A stretch of DNA of 64,000 nt from Streptomyces sp. S.PNR 29. GTDB taxonomy: Bacteria > Actinomycetota > Actinomycetes > Streptomycetales > Streptomycetaceae. Positions within the stretch are counted from its first letter, which is position 1. Every line of letters begins with the position of its first letter. The stretch lies in NCBI RefSeq assembly GCF_030386795.1, contig NZ_JANUQM010000005.1, positions 1 to 64,000 of the forward strand, in the 5' to 3' direction. Below the pieces are notes generated by a model, which had not been told where the DNA came from, did no database searches, and saw only the letters and a program-made list of their open reading frames with translations. A program made the position numbers and the translations under genes. This document shows positions 9,184-17,422 of the stretch, piece by piece.

Positions 9184-10236
9184 TCACGGTGTGCCGTTCC
9201 TCCGCCGCATCGCGCGCCGAGTGGACCGCCGGGGGAACAGCACCGGTTGCACGAGCCGGCGCCGGTCCACGCCGCTGCGGGCGTTGATGACAGCGATCAG
9301 CAGGTCGACCGCTTCGGCGCCGACCCGGTCCGGGCGGAGACTGACCGTGGTGAGGGGCGGGGTGGTGGTCGCGTAGTCCGGATCCTCGCTGATGCACGCC
9401 ACCAGCAGGTCCTGCGGCACCCGAAGCCCGTGCTGCCGGGCGGCGGCCAGGATGTTGTGACCGGAGTCGGAGTAGACGCCGATGACGGCGTCCGGCCTCG
9501 GATCGTGGTGGAGGAGCCGGCTGACGGCGTCCTGTTCGGCCGTGAAGTAGTCGGGCACTGTGGCGTACTCCTCCACGAGCGCGGGCATGCGGTGTTCGTC
9601 GCACCAGGACCGGTAGGCGTGTGCGATCAGGTGCGGGTACGCGTCGTCGTGGACAGGCAGGGACAGCCCGATCCGCCGGGCGCCGGACCGCGCGAGGTGC
9701 TCCAGCAACAGACGCAGGCCCGCTTCGTGGTCGGCGTCCACCCATGCGTCGCACGGATGCGGCTTGGGCGGCCGGCCTTCGCTGATCATCGGTATGCCAC
9801 GTTCCCGCAGGATGGAACGGACCGGGTCCTCGGCGCGCGGTCCGACGTGGATGACTCCGTCCATCGGCGTGTTGAGCCACATCCACGGTGACTTCGAACT
9901 CTGCATCACCAGGAGCAGATGGCCGCGCTCGTGGGCCGCTGCCATGGCGCCCAGCGCCAGCTGTGCGTAGTACGGGATCTCCGTGTACGGGACGGGCAGG
10001 TCGCCGTACGTGGTCATGGTCAGGCCAAGCACTCCGGTTCCGCCGCGGGCGAGGGCACGGGCCGTACTGGTGGGGGCGTAGCCGAGTTCGCGCGCCGCGG
10101 CGAGCACGCGCTGTCTGGTCGCCTCGGAGAGCCGTCCCTTGCCGTTGAGTGCGTTCGACACCGTGGCGGTGGACACGCCTGCCCGTGCGGCGACGACGTC
10201 CAGCGTGGGACGCCGCCAGGCACGAGAGTTCTGCAT
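9184..10236 (-). CDS. LacI-family transcriptional regulator
   Basis: A 350-residue repressor. The N-terminal LacI helix-turn-helix and hinge are clear (TLDVVAARAGVSTATVSNAL, then AARELGYAPTSTARALARG), followed by a periplasmic-binding-protein-like sugar-sensing domain. ATG 10236 is preferred over a start 57 bases upstream, because the DNA-binding domain begins just after it and GGGGTGG precedes it. A double inverted repeat lies 32-55 bases upstream, suggesting autoregulation. No transport or glycosidase gene is adjacent, so its target is unclear. Confidence 0.92.
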   Translation of the reverse strand: MQNSRAWRRPTLDVVAARAGVSTATVSNALNGKGRLSEATRQRVLAAARELGYAPTSTARALARGGTGVLGLTMTTYGDLPVPYTEIPYYAQLALGAMAAAHERGHLLLVMQSSKSPWMWLNTPMDGVIHVGPRAEDPVRSILRERGIPMISEGRPPKPHPCDAWVDADHEAGLRLLLEHLARSGARRIGLSLPVHDDAYPHLIAHAYRSWCDEHRMPALVEEYATVPDYFTAEQDAVSRLLHHDPRPDAVIGVYSDSGHNILAAARQHGLRVPQDLLVACISEDPDYATTTPPLTTVSLRPDRVGAEAVDLLIAVINARSGVDRRRLVQPVLFPRRSTRRAMRRRNGTP

Positions 10237-10267
10237 ACCCACCCCAACTACCGTGTGACCGGCTGTA

Positions 10268-10291
10268 GTTCTTGCGGTCAAGAACTTGACC
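10268..10291. promoter_or_regulatory. Overlapping double inverted repeat upstream of the LacI gene
   Basis: Two perfect palindromes share bases: GTTCTTG-CGGT-CAAGAAC (10268-10285) and GGTCAAG-AA-CTTGACC (10276-10291). Both contain the CAAG/CTTG half-site. Their position just upstream of the regulator start suggests an autoregulatory operator; overlapping sites could allow two binding registers. Confidence 0.6.
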
Positions 10292-10433
10292 ACGCAGCGT
10301 ACCGGGCACGGCTACCACAAGGATCGCCGGGTGAGGAGTGATCAGATGTCAGAGGTCTTGGACGGCACACTCGAAGGCCCGGGGACGGCACGCTGCGCCG
10401 GAACAGCACGTCGCCCCACCGCGGCGGACTCCG

Positions 10434-11219
10434 TTACGCCCCGGCCGCCTCGATGAACTCGCGCACGGCGGTGCTCGGGTCCCCCGAGCGGACCAGTGCC
10501 TCGCCGACGAGCACCGCGTCAGCTCCCCAACCTCGGTACTCCGCTACGTCCTTCGGGCCCATCACCCCTGATTCCGCGATCTTGACGGTGCCGTCCGGGA
10601 TGGCGGTCACGAGGTCGGCGAACACACTGCGATCCACGTCCAGCGTTGTCAGGTCTCGCGCGTTGATGCCGAGGAGCTCGGCTCCTGCCGCAGCGGCGCG
10701 CCGCACTTCGTCGGCTGTGTGGGCCTCCACGAGCGGTGTGAGGCCCAACTCCTCGCACAGTCCCATCAGATCGGCGAGTTGGCCGTCGTCCAGCGACACG
10801 ACCATGAGAAGCGCGAGATCGGCGCCGTGTGCGCGAGCTTCCCACAGCTGGTAGGGGTCGATGATGAAGTCCTTGCGCAGGACGGGCACGTCGACCCGGG
10901 CACGTACGGCGTCCAGATCGGCGAGAGAGCCGCTGAAACGCCTGCGTTCGGTCAGCACGCTGATCGCAGCGGCACCGCCGGCCGCGTACTGGACCGCGAG
11001 CGACGCGGGGTCGGGGATGTCCGCCAGAGCACCCTTGCTGGGGCTCCTTCGCTTCACCTCGGCGATGATGGACACCCCCGGCGACCGGAACGCGGGCAGC
11101 GGGTCGATCGCGGGTGCCGCGTCCGCCGCTCGGGAGCGCAACTCTGCCAGCGGCGTCGCGCGCTTACGCTCTTCCAGGTCTTCGCGGACTCCCGCCAGGA
11201 TTCCGTCAAGAACGCTCAT
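10434..11219 (-). CDS. trpC: Indole-3-glycerol phosphate synthase
   Basis: Catalyses ring closure of CdRP to indole-3-glycerol phosphate in tryptophan synthesis. The 261 residues form a TIM barrel with the IGPS signatures [13 protein letters not shown] (catalytic Lys), [18 protein letters not shown]-like [24 protein letters not shown] and [13 protein letters not shown]. The ATG at 11219 has AAGGAG six bases upstream; the longer open frame is antisense shadow. No trpA, trpB, trpE or trpM lies nearby, so this is a stand-alone copy. Streptomyces genomes may carry a second trpC elsewhere, and whether this one is the housekeeping copy cannot be told here. Confidence 0.96.
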   Translation of the reverse strand: MSVLDGILAGVREDLEERKRATPLAELRSRAADAAPAIDPLPAFRSPGVSIIAEVKRRSPSKGALADIPDPASLAVQYAAGGAAAISVLTERRRFSGSLADLDAVRARVDVPVLRKDFIIDPYQLWEARAHGADLALLMVVSLDDGQLADLMGLCEELGLTPLVEAHTADEVRRAAAAGAELLGINARDLTTLDVDRSVFADLVTAIPDGTVKIAESGVMGPKDVAEYRGWGADAVLVGEALVRSGDPSTAVREFIEAAGA

Positions 11220-11270
11220 TGTCCTCTCCTTGTCGACTGCTGTCTGCCGCCGCGGACGTCCCCGGCGGCT

Positions 11271-11294
11271 TGGGTGAGGCCGTTGCCTCACCCA
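11271..11294 (-). terminator. Strong hairpin in the trpC leader
   Basis: TGGGTGAGGC-CGTT-GCCTCACCCA is a perfect 10-bp stem with a 4-base loop, 52 bases before the trpC start and 120 bases after the upstream flavoprotein stop. It could terminate the upstream transcript or act as a trpC leader structure. No Trp-rich leader peptide was found beside it, so termination is the simpler reading. Confidence 0.55.
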
Positions 11295-11413
11295 CGTCCA
11301 CGTAGTGCTCGGATCGGCCAGTGGGCGCGGCCACCAGCATGGGACTCTGCCTGGCCGCGCCCCTCCTCGCTGCCTTCGGTCTCGACGAGCCGGACACCGC
11401 CGCAGGCGGGGGC

Positions 11414-12751
11414 TCAGGCCAGGCCGAACCGCTCGGCGTGCACGCGCCGTTGGGGAACCTTCAGCGTGCGCAGGGCGCTGAGCACGGCCGAGGTCATGGC
11501 GGGCGGGCCGCAGACGTACACGTCGCGTTCGGTCAGGTCGGGAACCAGGGCACGGAGACTGTCCGGCCCGAACGGCGGGTTCCCCTCCCCCGTGCGGCCG
11601 GTGAGCAGGTGCAGCTGCCCGCCGCGGTCCGCGACCAGGGTTCGTACCTCGTCGACCAGCACGGCGTCCTTCTCGCTGCGCACCCGGTAGAGCACGACGA
11701 CGTCGCCGGCCGGTTCCTCCTCCAGCAGAGCTCGAACCGGCGTGATCCCCACTCCTCCGGCGATCAGCAGTGCGCCGGGCCGCGTTCGATGCAGGGAGGT
11801 GAATGCCCCGTACGGCCCTTCGACGAACGCGCGGCTTCCGACCGGGACGTGGCGCAGGCCGGCGCTGGTGCTGCCGACCGCCTTGGCGGTCAGGCGCAAG
11901 GTACGGCCGTCGGGTGCCGCCGACAGGGAGAACGGATTCGCCAGCCACCAGTGGTTGTGGCCGGGGAACCGCCAGATGCAGAACTGGCCGGCCCGGGCCG
12001 GCAGCCGGTCGAGGTGGCGGCCGGTGACCCGCACCGACACCACGTCGTCCGACTCCGCCACAACCTCCGCGACCCGGAATCGGTGATAGGCGTTGCGCCA
12101 CAGAGGCATGACGACACGGCCCGTGACCAGGGCACCGAACGCGAACAGCCACAGTGCCCACCAGTAGATCTTCGCGAACGCGGAAGAGCTGAAGGTCGTG
12201 GTCTCCTGCAGTTGGTGGACGAACGCCAGCCCCAACGCCAGGTACAGCAGCAGGTGCAGGCCGTGCCAGGTCTCGTACCGCAGCCGCTGCCTCACATACC
12301 GGCCGGAGACCGCGCCGACCACGACGACGATCGCCGCGGCCAGCATCCCGAGCAGGGAGGCCGGTACTCCGGCCAGCGCGAAGAACGTCTTCGTCATCGA
12401 CGCGTCATCGAGCCTCGCGTAGCCCAGCACCACCAGCACGGCGTGGGTGAGGAGGGTCCACAGCAGGGTGAAGCCGACCCACCGGTGCCACACCGTCAAC
12501 CGGTCCATGCCGATACGACGGTCGAGCCACGGCAGCCGGGCCACCAGCAGGAGCTGGAACAGCATCACCACGGCGGCGTGCAGGCCGAAGAACTTGGCGA
12601 CCGTGAGCACCGCGTTTTTTCCGGTCCCGGCGGTGAGGAACAAGGCCTCGACGATCACCAAGTTGACGATGACAAACGTCCACAGCGCCAGCCGCGCCGC
12701 AACGACCGGAGGTATGGTGCCTTGCCGCACCTGCGAAATGGTCGCCTCCAC
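11414..12751 (-). CDS. Ferric-reductase-like transmembrane flavoprotein oxidoreductase
   Basis: A 445-residue membrane flavoprotein. The N-terminal half has about six membrane helices with the paired histidines expected for two b-type haems in the ferric reductase/NOX fold ([33 protein letters not shown]). The C-terminal half is a ferredoxin-NADP reductase module with an FAD site ([10 protein letters not shown]), a nucleotide site ([16 protein letters not shown]) and [10 protein letters not shown]. It would carry electrons from NAD(P)H through FAD and haem across the membrane, possibly to iron or oxygen. The start is GTG 12751, preceded by GAGGGGAAG. The exact acceptor is not evident. Confidence 0.85.
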   Translation of the reverse strand: MEATISQVRQGTIPPVVAARLALWTFVIVNLVIVEALFLTAGTGKNAVLTVAKFFGLHAAVVMLFQLLLVARLPWLDRRIGMDRLTVWHRWVGFTLLWTLLTHAVLVVLGYARLDDASMTKTFFALAGVPASLLGMLAAAIVVVVGAVSGRYVRQRLRYETWHGLHLLLYLALGLAFVHQLQETTTFSSSAFAKIYWWALWLFAFGALVTGRVVMPLWRNAYHRFRVAEVVAESDDVVSVRVTGRHLDRLPARAGQFCIWRFPGHNHWWLANPFSLSAAPDGRTLRLTAKAVGSTSAGLRHVPVGSRAFVEGPYGAFTSLHRTRPGALLIAGGVGITPVRALLEEEPAGDVVVLYRVRSEKDAVLVDEVRTLVADRGGQLHLLTGRTGEGNPPFGPDSLRALVPDLTERDVYVCGPPAMTSAVLSALRTLKVPQRRVHAERFGLA

Positions 12752-12920
12752 CGCTTCCCCTCTTGTTCATGTGCTTGTCCATGCGATTGTTCATGTGAGG
12801 ACGTGCGAAGAATAAGGAACTGACGTGAATCGGGCTGTCCTGGCCGACCGGCCGCCATTGACCGGTACGTTGAGTGATTAACGTCTTAACCGCAAGCCTT
12901 CACAGGGGTGTCCCGGCAGG

Positions 12921-13013
12921 TCAGCTCATGCCCTGGAGGCGCACGTTCACCGAGGCCGAGTTGCCGCTCACGGTCAGGGCCTGGTCGGAGACCGTCACCG
13001 GACGCGCAGGCCG
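12921..13013 (-). pseudogene. C-terminal remnant, possibly of a secreted carbohydrate-active protein
   Basis: An open piece of 30 codons reads RVTVSDQALTVSGNSASVN and ends QGMS-stop. The alternating Val/Thr/Ser pattern resembles the last beta strands of secreted carbohydrate-active enzymes. Upstream, the frame is closed by a stop at 13014-13016, and no start or signal peptide exists. The setting among glycoside hydrolases supports a decayed gene end; which family it came from is not clear. Confidence 0.35.
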
Positions 13014-13030
13014 TCAGCTCCGGCGCGCTC

Positions 13031-13055
13031 CGGGCGGGAGATGTACTCCCGCCCG
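13031..13055. repeat. Perfect inverted repeat (hairpin)
   Basis: CGGGCGGGAG-ATGTA-CTCCCGCCCG gives a 10-bp stem and 5-base loop. It is terminator-like, but no intact gene ends here. It may be left over from the gene whose C terminus remains at 12921-13013, or it may protect a transcript. Confidence 0.5.
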
Positions 13056-13079
13056 CGTGCCAGAACACCGGCAACGTCA

Positions 13080-13092
13080 GACATGGGATGTC
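13080..13092. promoter_or_regulatory. ACAT-N3-ATGT palindrome, site 1
   Basis: GACATGGGATGTC is a perfect 5+3+5 palindrome 328 bases upstream of the SGNH esterase. It matches the motif seen near the fucosidase and xylanase promoters. Confidence 0.5.
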
Positions 13093-13204
13093 CACGGGTC
13101 CACATCAGCGTGACGGAGTGGCGAGCAGGTCGCCCCAGCAGCGTCCCTCTGCGAGAAACAGTGCAGGACTCGCCTTCGTGCCGGCGATCCCCGATTTCCG
13201 CCAT

Positions 13205-13215
13205 TCATGGGATGT
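13205..13215. promoter_or_regulatory. ACAT-N3-ATGT-like site 2
   Basis: TCATGGGATGT has one mismatch to ACAT-N3-ATGT and shares the ATGGGATGT half with sites 1 and 3. It lies about 205 bases before the esterase start and just upstream of a TATCTATAC -10-like stretch. Confidence 0.45.
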
Positions 13216-13419
13216 CCCAGCCGCGATCGTGGTATCTATACGGATGCGCTTGCGAGACGGGTTCGAGCCGACCCCCTCGGTGCGTGCGCCCCGCCCACCC
13301 CGTTCTGCCCATACGTAAGGCGGCCGCCGAGCCGAAGGAAGGCGCTGCGGCCGAGCTGCTGACACGAACGGCGATCAGGCCCGCTGATACAGCTACCACT
13401 CGCAGAAGAGGACGCCTGC

Positions 13420-14526
13420 ATGAGAAAGTCCTGGATCCTGCCCCTGTTCACGCTCGTCGCCGCCACGCTCGGGGTGACAGCGGCAGGTGAGGCCCCTGCC
13501 TCCGCCGCCCCCAACACCCCTTTACGGGTCATGCCGTTGGGCGACTCGATAACCTGGGGTGTGGGAAGCAGTACGGGCAACGGTTACCGGGGTCCGCTGT
13601 GGAACCGGCTTGCGGCGGACGGCCATCCGCTGGACTTCGTCGGCACGGTGCGGGGCGGGTCGATGTCCGACCCCGACAACGAGGGCCACCCCGGATACCG
13701 TATCGACCAGATCGCCGCCCTCGCCGACGCCTCGCTGACCCGCTACCGGCCCAACGTCGTGACGCTGCACATCGGTACCAACGACCTCCAGGGGGCCTCC
13801 GAGGTCGACAGCTCCATCGCCCGGCTGAGGTCGCTGGTCAACCGGATCACCGCCGACGTCCCCGACGCAACCGTCCTCGTCGCCTCCTTGGTCGTGTCCA
13901 CCAGCAGCTCGGAGGAGCGGTGGCGGGGCACGTACAACCAGGCCATCCGCCAAATCGTCAGCGACGCACAGGCCACGGGCAAACGCGTCGCATTCGTCGA
14001 CATGAGCAGCGTGACCACGGCCGACCTGGTCGACCCCCTGCATCCCAACGACGTCGGCTACCAAAAGATGGCCGACGCCTTCCACCGCGGCGTCCGGGCC
14101 GCGGACAGCGCAGGGTGGCTGAGGAACCCAGCCCCCGCCCCCGCACACATTCAGTCCGGAATCGCCGGCAAGTGCATGGACGTCAACGGCGCAGGCACCG
14201 CCGACGGGACCGCCGTCCAGACGTGGAGCTGCGGCGACAGCGCCAACCAGTACTGGTCCGCCTACACCGACGGCACCCTGCGCTCCATGGGCAAGTGCCT
14301 AGACGCCGCCGGCGGGGCCACGGCCAACGGCACCAAGGTGCAGCTCTGGTCCTGCCACGGCGGCGCCAACCAGGTCTGGCAGCCCTACAACGGCGGCTAC
14401 CGCAACCCCGCCTCCGGCCGCTGCCTCGATGTTCCCGGCTCGTCCACAGCTGACGGCGCGCAGCTCCAGCTGTGGGACTGCCACGGCGGCTCCAACCAGA
14501 AGTGGACCACTCTGACCGCCGGATGA
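13420..14526 (+). CDS. Secreted SGNH/GDSL hydrolase with C-terminal ricin-type CBM13
   Basis: A 368-residue secreted esterase. A Sec signal peptide covers residues 1 to about 29 (ending ASAAP). The SGNH catalytic domain has block I GDSI (Ser43), block III GTND (about 119) and block V DPLHPNDVG (Asp/His, about 207-213). From about 243 to the end lies a ricin B/CBM13 module with repeated CMDVN/CLDAA/CLDVP and QxW motifs (NQYW, NQVW, NQKW). Such proteins deacetylate or de-esterify plant polysaccharides such as acetyl-xylan; the exact ester is not known. It is followed by a strong terminator. Two ACAT-N3-ATGT-type sites upstream link it to the fucose/xylan genes. Confidence 0.93.
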   Translation: MRKSWILPLFTLVAATLGVTAAGEAPASAAPNTPLRVMPLGDSITWGVGSSTGNGYRGPLWNRLAADGHPLDFVGTVRGGSMSDPDNEGHPGYRIDQIAALADASLTRYRPNVVTLHIGTNDLQGASEVDSSIARLRSLVNRITADVPDATVLVASLVVSTSSSEERWRGTYNQAIRQIVSDAQATGKRVAFVDMSSVTTADLVDPLHPNDVGYQKMADAFHRGVRAADSAGWLRNPAPAPAHIQSGIAGKCMDVNGAGTADGTAVQTWSCGDSANQYWSAYTDGTLRSMGKCLDAAGGATANGTKVQLWSCHGGANQVWQPYNGGYRNPASGRCLDVPGSSTADGAQLQLWDCHGGSNQKWTTLTAG

Positions 14527-14532
14527 ACCCCG

Positions 14533-14567
14533 CGCTCGGGGCATGAGCCCGGCTCACGCCCCGAGCG
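14533..14567 (+). terminator. Strong bipartite hairpin terminator after the SGNH gene
   Basis: CGCTCGGGGC at 14533-14542 pairs perfectly with GCCCCGAGCG at 14558-14567, and the loop itself can fold (TGAGCC-C-GGCTCA). AAAA follows. It lies just past the esterase stop and could also stop transcription arriving from the GntR gene on the other strand. Confidence 0.8.
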
Positions 14568-14705
14568 AAAATACGACGCGTGGGGCCGCAGGCATCAGAC
14601 TGCCCAAGCCGCCGCAGGAAGTGGCGCTCCAGGCCGCCCGCGCGGCACAGCGAGTGGCCCGGCCGCCCGACGCCGACTTCTTGCGCCACGGGCGGCGCCC
14701 GCCCG

Positions 14706-15428
14706 TCACTTCCGGACTGTCGCCCCGAAGGGCAGGGGTTCGCCCGAGCGCAGGTGTTCCCTCAGCCACTGCTCGGTGTTGCTCACGTGCAGGAGTGCGG
14801 CGGCCTGGCTGAGGGCGGCGTCGCGGGTGGACAGGGCGTTGAAGATCGCCTCGTGTTCGGCGAGGGTGCGGCCCGCGGCCTTGTCGTCGACCAGACCGCG
14901 CCAGATGCGGGCGCGCAGGGTCCGGCCGGAGATCCCTTCGAGAAGGGTGAGGAGGCTTTCGTTGCCCGTGGCCGAGACGACGGCCCGGTGAAAGGCGGCG
15001 TCGTGGGCGTTGAGCTGTTCGACGTCGTCGCGGGCCTCGCGCATGGCGTCCAGGTGCCGCTTCACCTCGGCCAGCTGTTCATCGGAGATCCGGGTGGCGG
15101 CAAGCGCCGTGGCGACCGGTTCGAGGAGCCGCCGTACCTCCATGAGGTCCTGAAGGGCGGCCGAGTCGCCCTGCAACAGCTCCACCGCGCCGCCGAGCCC
15201 CTCCAACAGCAGGCTCGGCTGGAGGCTGGTCACATAGGTGCCGTCGCCTCGCCGGACTTCCAGGACCCGCGCGACGGCCAGTGCCTTGACCGCTTCCCGG
15301 GCGAGATTGCGGGACAGGCCCAGCTGGGCCGCCAGGTCCGGCTCCGGCGGCAGCTTCGAGCCCGGCGGCAGGGCACCGGTCCGGATCAGCTCACGGATCT
15401 GCTCGATGGCCTTGTCCGTCAGAGACAC
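14706..15428 (-). CDS. FadR/GntR-family regulator, last gene of the fucose operon
   Basis: A 240-residue regulator with an N-terminal winged helix (LPPEPDLAAQLGLSRNLAREAVKALAVARVLEVRRGDGTYV) and a C-terminal FCD ligand domain (AHDAAFHRAVVSATGNESL, about residues 130-150, with the metal-binding D/H positions). FCD regulators sense sugar acids and other carboxylates. It starts at GTG 15428, ten bases inside the end of the damaged aldo/keto reductase frame, so it is the last gene of the L-fucose operon. It is the best local candidate to control that operon, with L-fuconate or 2-keto-3-deoxy-L-fuconate as the likely effector (inference). Confidence 0.9.
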   Translation of the reverse strand: MSLTDKAIEQIRELIRTGALPPGSKLPPEPDLAAQLGLSRNLAREAVKALAVARVLEVRRGDGTYVTSLQPSLLLEGLGGAVELLQGDSAALQDLMEVRRLLEPVATALAATRISDEQLAEVKRHLDAMREARDDVEQLNAHDAAFHRAVVSATGNESLLTLLEGISGRTLRARIWRGLVDDKAAGRTLAEHEAIFNALSTRDAALSQAAALLHVSNTEQWLREHLRSGEPLPFGATVRK

Positions 15429-16099
15429 CGCGCATCCCTCCCCCCGCCGTGCCCCGCGAGCACGTCCGACCTGATCAGCCCCTGAGCGCGGAGATCGTGC
15501 CAGAGACCATCAGGTACGCGCCGATCTTGGACTTTCACGTTCCGTACGACCTGTTCCGGGGTCCGCATGCCGAGGGTCACGTTGATGATACTGGGGTGCG
15601 TTCGCGGGAAGGCGATCGCGGCGGCGGGCAGGGTGGTCCCGTGCGCCTCGCAGACCTCGGCGATCGCCCGGGCACGGGCGACCAGGGCCGGTGGGGCGTC
15701 CTGATAGTCGTACTTCATGCCCTCGGCGGGCCGGTCGAGACAGAGCAGTCCCGAGTTGAACACGCCCACCGCCACCACGCTCTTGCCGAGTTCCCGCGCG
15801 GCGGGCAGGACGTCGTCCAGCGCCGACTGGTCCAGGAGTGTGTAGCGCCCGGCGAGCATGACCACGTCGGCGTCGGTCTCGCGCAGGAACCGGGCGAGCA
15901 TCGCCGACTGGTTCATGGAAAGGCCGAGGCCGTAGTGCGGCGCGGTGTCGACATACCGGATGCCGGCTTCCCAGGCCGCGTCGACGGCGGCTGTCGCGTC
16001 GTCCACCGGCGTGACGTGGTAGAGGTTGCCGATCACGGACGCCCCGAAGCCGAGTTCCGTGAGTGCGATGGACGTGTTCCGGATCTTCCGCTGGTGCAA
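15419..16099 (-). pseudogene. Aldo/keto reductase (L-fucose dehydrogenase-like) with internal deletion
   Basis: The reading frame of 226 codons is intact but about 110 residues short of the usual 310-340. Residues 1-61 match the N terminus (ELGFGASVIGNLY, YVDTAPHYGLGLS with catalytic Asp and Tyr). Residue 62 onward (MNQSAMLARFLRETD, then AGRYTLLDQSALDDVLPAA) matches the region after barrel strand 5. Everything between is missing in frame, including the catalytic Lys and His. The junction is at 15916/15917. The start is TTG 16099 with AGGAG before it. Intact members oxidise L-fucose or D-arabinose to the lactone, the first step of the oxidative route. As read, this copy cannot hold the catalytic tetrad and is probably inactive. 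Confidence 0.8.
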
Positions 16100-16134
16100 A
16101 GGTGCTCCTGGGATACGGGCGATGGGAGCGCCGG

Positions 16135-16793
16135 TCAGCGTCTGACGTGGGCCGAGCCGCCCGCGATGAGTGCCTCCACCTCGGGGAGCGTGGCCATGGA
16201 GACGTCTCCGGGTCGACCTCGCGGGCGGCGCCGGCGCCGCCCCGGCCGGCCCACAGGCTGGGGCGGTGGTTGGGGTCGTAGGACACGGTCACCCCGTGCC
16301 GCCGGGCCACCGCCATGGCCTCGTCCGCGACGTCCGCCGTGGTGTCCGACAGACCCGCGAAAATGCCTCCGGTGTGGAACCAGCGCACCCCGGCCGAGAA
16401 CACGGCGTCCCAGTCGACGTCCCCTTTGCGCAGCTGGGAGACGGCGGTGTGCGCGCGGTCGCTGACGCCCAGCGCGCCGCGGATGCCGTAGCCGCGTTCG
16501 ACGAAGTTCAGGCCGTTGCGGGCGGTGCGGCCGACGCCGTCGTCGGGCACCCAGCGGATCAGCGAGGTGTCGACGCCTCCCTGGAGGATCAGGTCCTCGA
16601 CCAGCCGGCCCACCGCGTTGTCGGCGAGCGCGGTCACGACCGCTGTCCGCAGGCCGAAGCAGCGCCGCAGCCCGCGTACGACGTTGTACTCGCCGCCGCC
16701 CTCCCAGACCTGGAAGGTGCGGGCGGTGCGGATGCGTCCCTCGCCCGGGTCGAAGCGGAGCATCACCTCACCGAGGGCCACCACGTCGATCAC
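16135..16793 (-). pseudogene. PfkB-family 2-keto-3-deoxy sugar-acid kinase with frameshifting deletion
   Basis: From GTG 16793 the first ~190 codons match KdgK-type sugar-acid kinases: ALGEVMLRFDPGEGRIRTAR, WEGGGEYNV, RWFHTGGIFAGLS and VSYDPNHRPSLW. Near 16213 the sequence jumps into another frame, which gives the last ~27 residues of the same family (PGDVSMATLPEVEALIAGG, ending VRR-stop at 16135). About 130 residues between, including the catalytic GAGD-type anion-hole motif, are gone, and the frame is shifted. Translation from the original start would run out of frame across the next gene. It overlaps the aldolase stop by 4 bases (GTGA). An intact enzyme would phosphorylate 2-keto-3-deoxy-L-fuconate or gluconate. 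Confidence 0.8.
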
Positions 16794-17422
16794 GCCCTGC
16801 TCCTCTCCACCGCGTCGCCGGTCAGCCGGCGGATCTCGTCGTAGTCGCCGCGCTCCAGGTGGTCGGTGGTGGCCATCCAGCTGCCGCCGACGGCGAGGAC
16901 CGCCGGGTGGGCGAGGTAGGCGGCCAGGTGGGAGGCGCCGATCCCACCGGTCGGCACGAAGCGCATCCCGGGGAAGGGAGCCGCGAGCGCTCGCAGCGTC
17001 GGCACACCGCCGAGCGGCTCGGCGGGGAAGAGCTTCACGGTGTCGAGGCCCGCCTTCAGGGCGCGCATCAGCTCGGTGGCGGTGGCGATGCCGGGCACCA
17101 CCGGCACGCCCAGCTCGCGGCACTTCGCGACGACCTCCTCGTCGAAGCCGGGTGAGACCACGAAGCCGGCGCCGGCCGCTACGGACCGTTCCACCTGCTC
17201 GGCCGTGAGGACCGTGCCGGCGCCGACGGCCAGGCCACCGTGGGCGGCCATCTCCTTGAGCACCTGCTCGGCATCCGGTGTGCGGAAGGTGACCTCGGCA
17301 CACCGGGCGCCGCCCGTCGCGAGCGCGTCGGCCAGCGGGCCGGCGGTCGCGACGCGCCGCACCGTCAGTACCGGCAGCACGCGGGCTCCGGCCAGTACGG
17401 AGGCCAGGTCGGTGCCGGTCAT
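16790..17422 (-). CDS. KDPG/KHG-family class I aldolase
   Basis: A 210-residue Eda-family aldolase. Motifs: CAEVTFRTPDAEQVL with the catalytic Glu, VGAGTVLT, FVVSPGF, VVPGIATATE, TVKLFPAE with the Schiff-base Lys, and FVPTGGIG. The family cleaves 2-keto-3-deoxy sugar acids, usually 6-phosphorylated, to pyruvate and an aldehyde. In this operon the likely substrate is 2-keto-3-deoxy-L-fuconate, giving pyruvate and L-lactaldehyde; because the adjacent kinase is broken, the unphosphorylated compound is a reasonable guess. ATG 17422 overlaps the upstream SDR stop by 4 bases. Confidence 0.9.
   Translation of the reverse strand: MTGTDLASVLAGARVLPVLTVRRVATAGPLADALATGGARCAEVTFRTPDAEQVLKEMAAHGGLAVGAGTVLTAEQVERSVAAGAGFVVSPGFDEEVVAKCRELGVPVVPGIATATELMRALKAGLDTVKLFPAEPLGGVPTLRALAAPFPGMRFVPTGGIGASHLAAYLAHPAVLAVGGSWMATTDHLERGDYDEIRRLTGDAVERSRA

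Larger units (their letters stand above)
12752..13419. other. 668-base intergenic region with regulatory sites and a coding remnant
   Basis: It lies between two divergent genes, the ferric-reductase-like gene and the SGNH esterase. It contains a short decayed coding piece (12921-13013), a perfect hairpin (13031-13055), and two ACAT-N3-ATGT-type sites. A -10-like TATCTA/CTATAC stretch lies near 13233. No intact gene was found. Confidence 0.6.

Noticed and set aside
10434..12161. 575-codon frame with trpC at its end
   Set aside because: The first 314 codons are an off-frame reading of the flavoprotein gene; trpC starts at 11219, where a clear ribosome binding site and the family N terminus occur.
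15510..17303. Minus-strand open frame of 597 codons across aldolase, kinase and AKR
   Set aside because: Only its middle part (the first ~190 codons of the kinase) is real. It extends past the deletion by reading the AKR gene out of frame.
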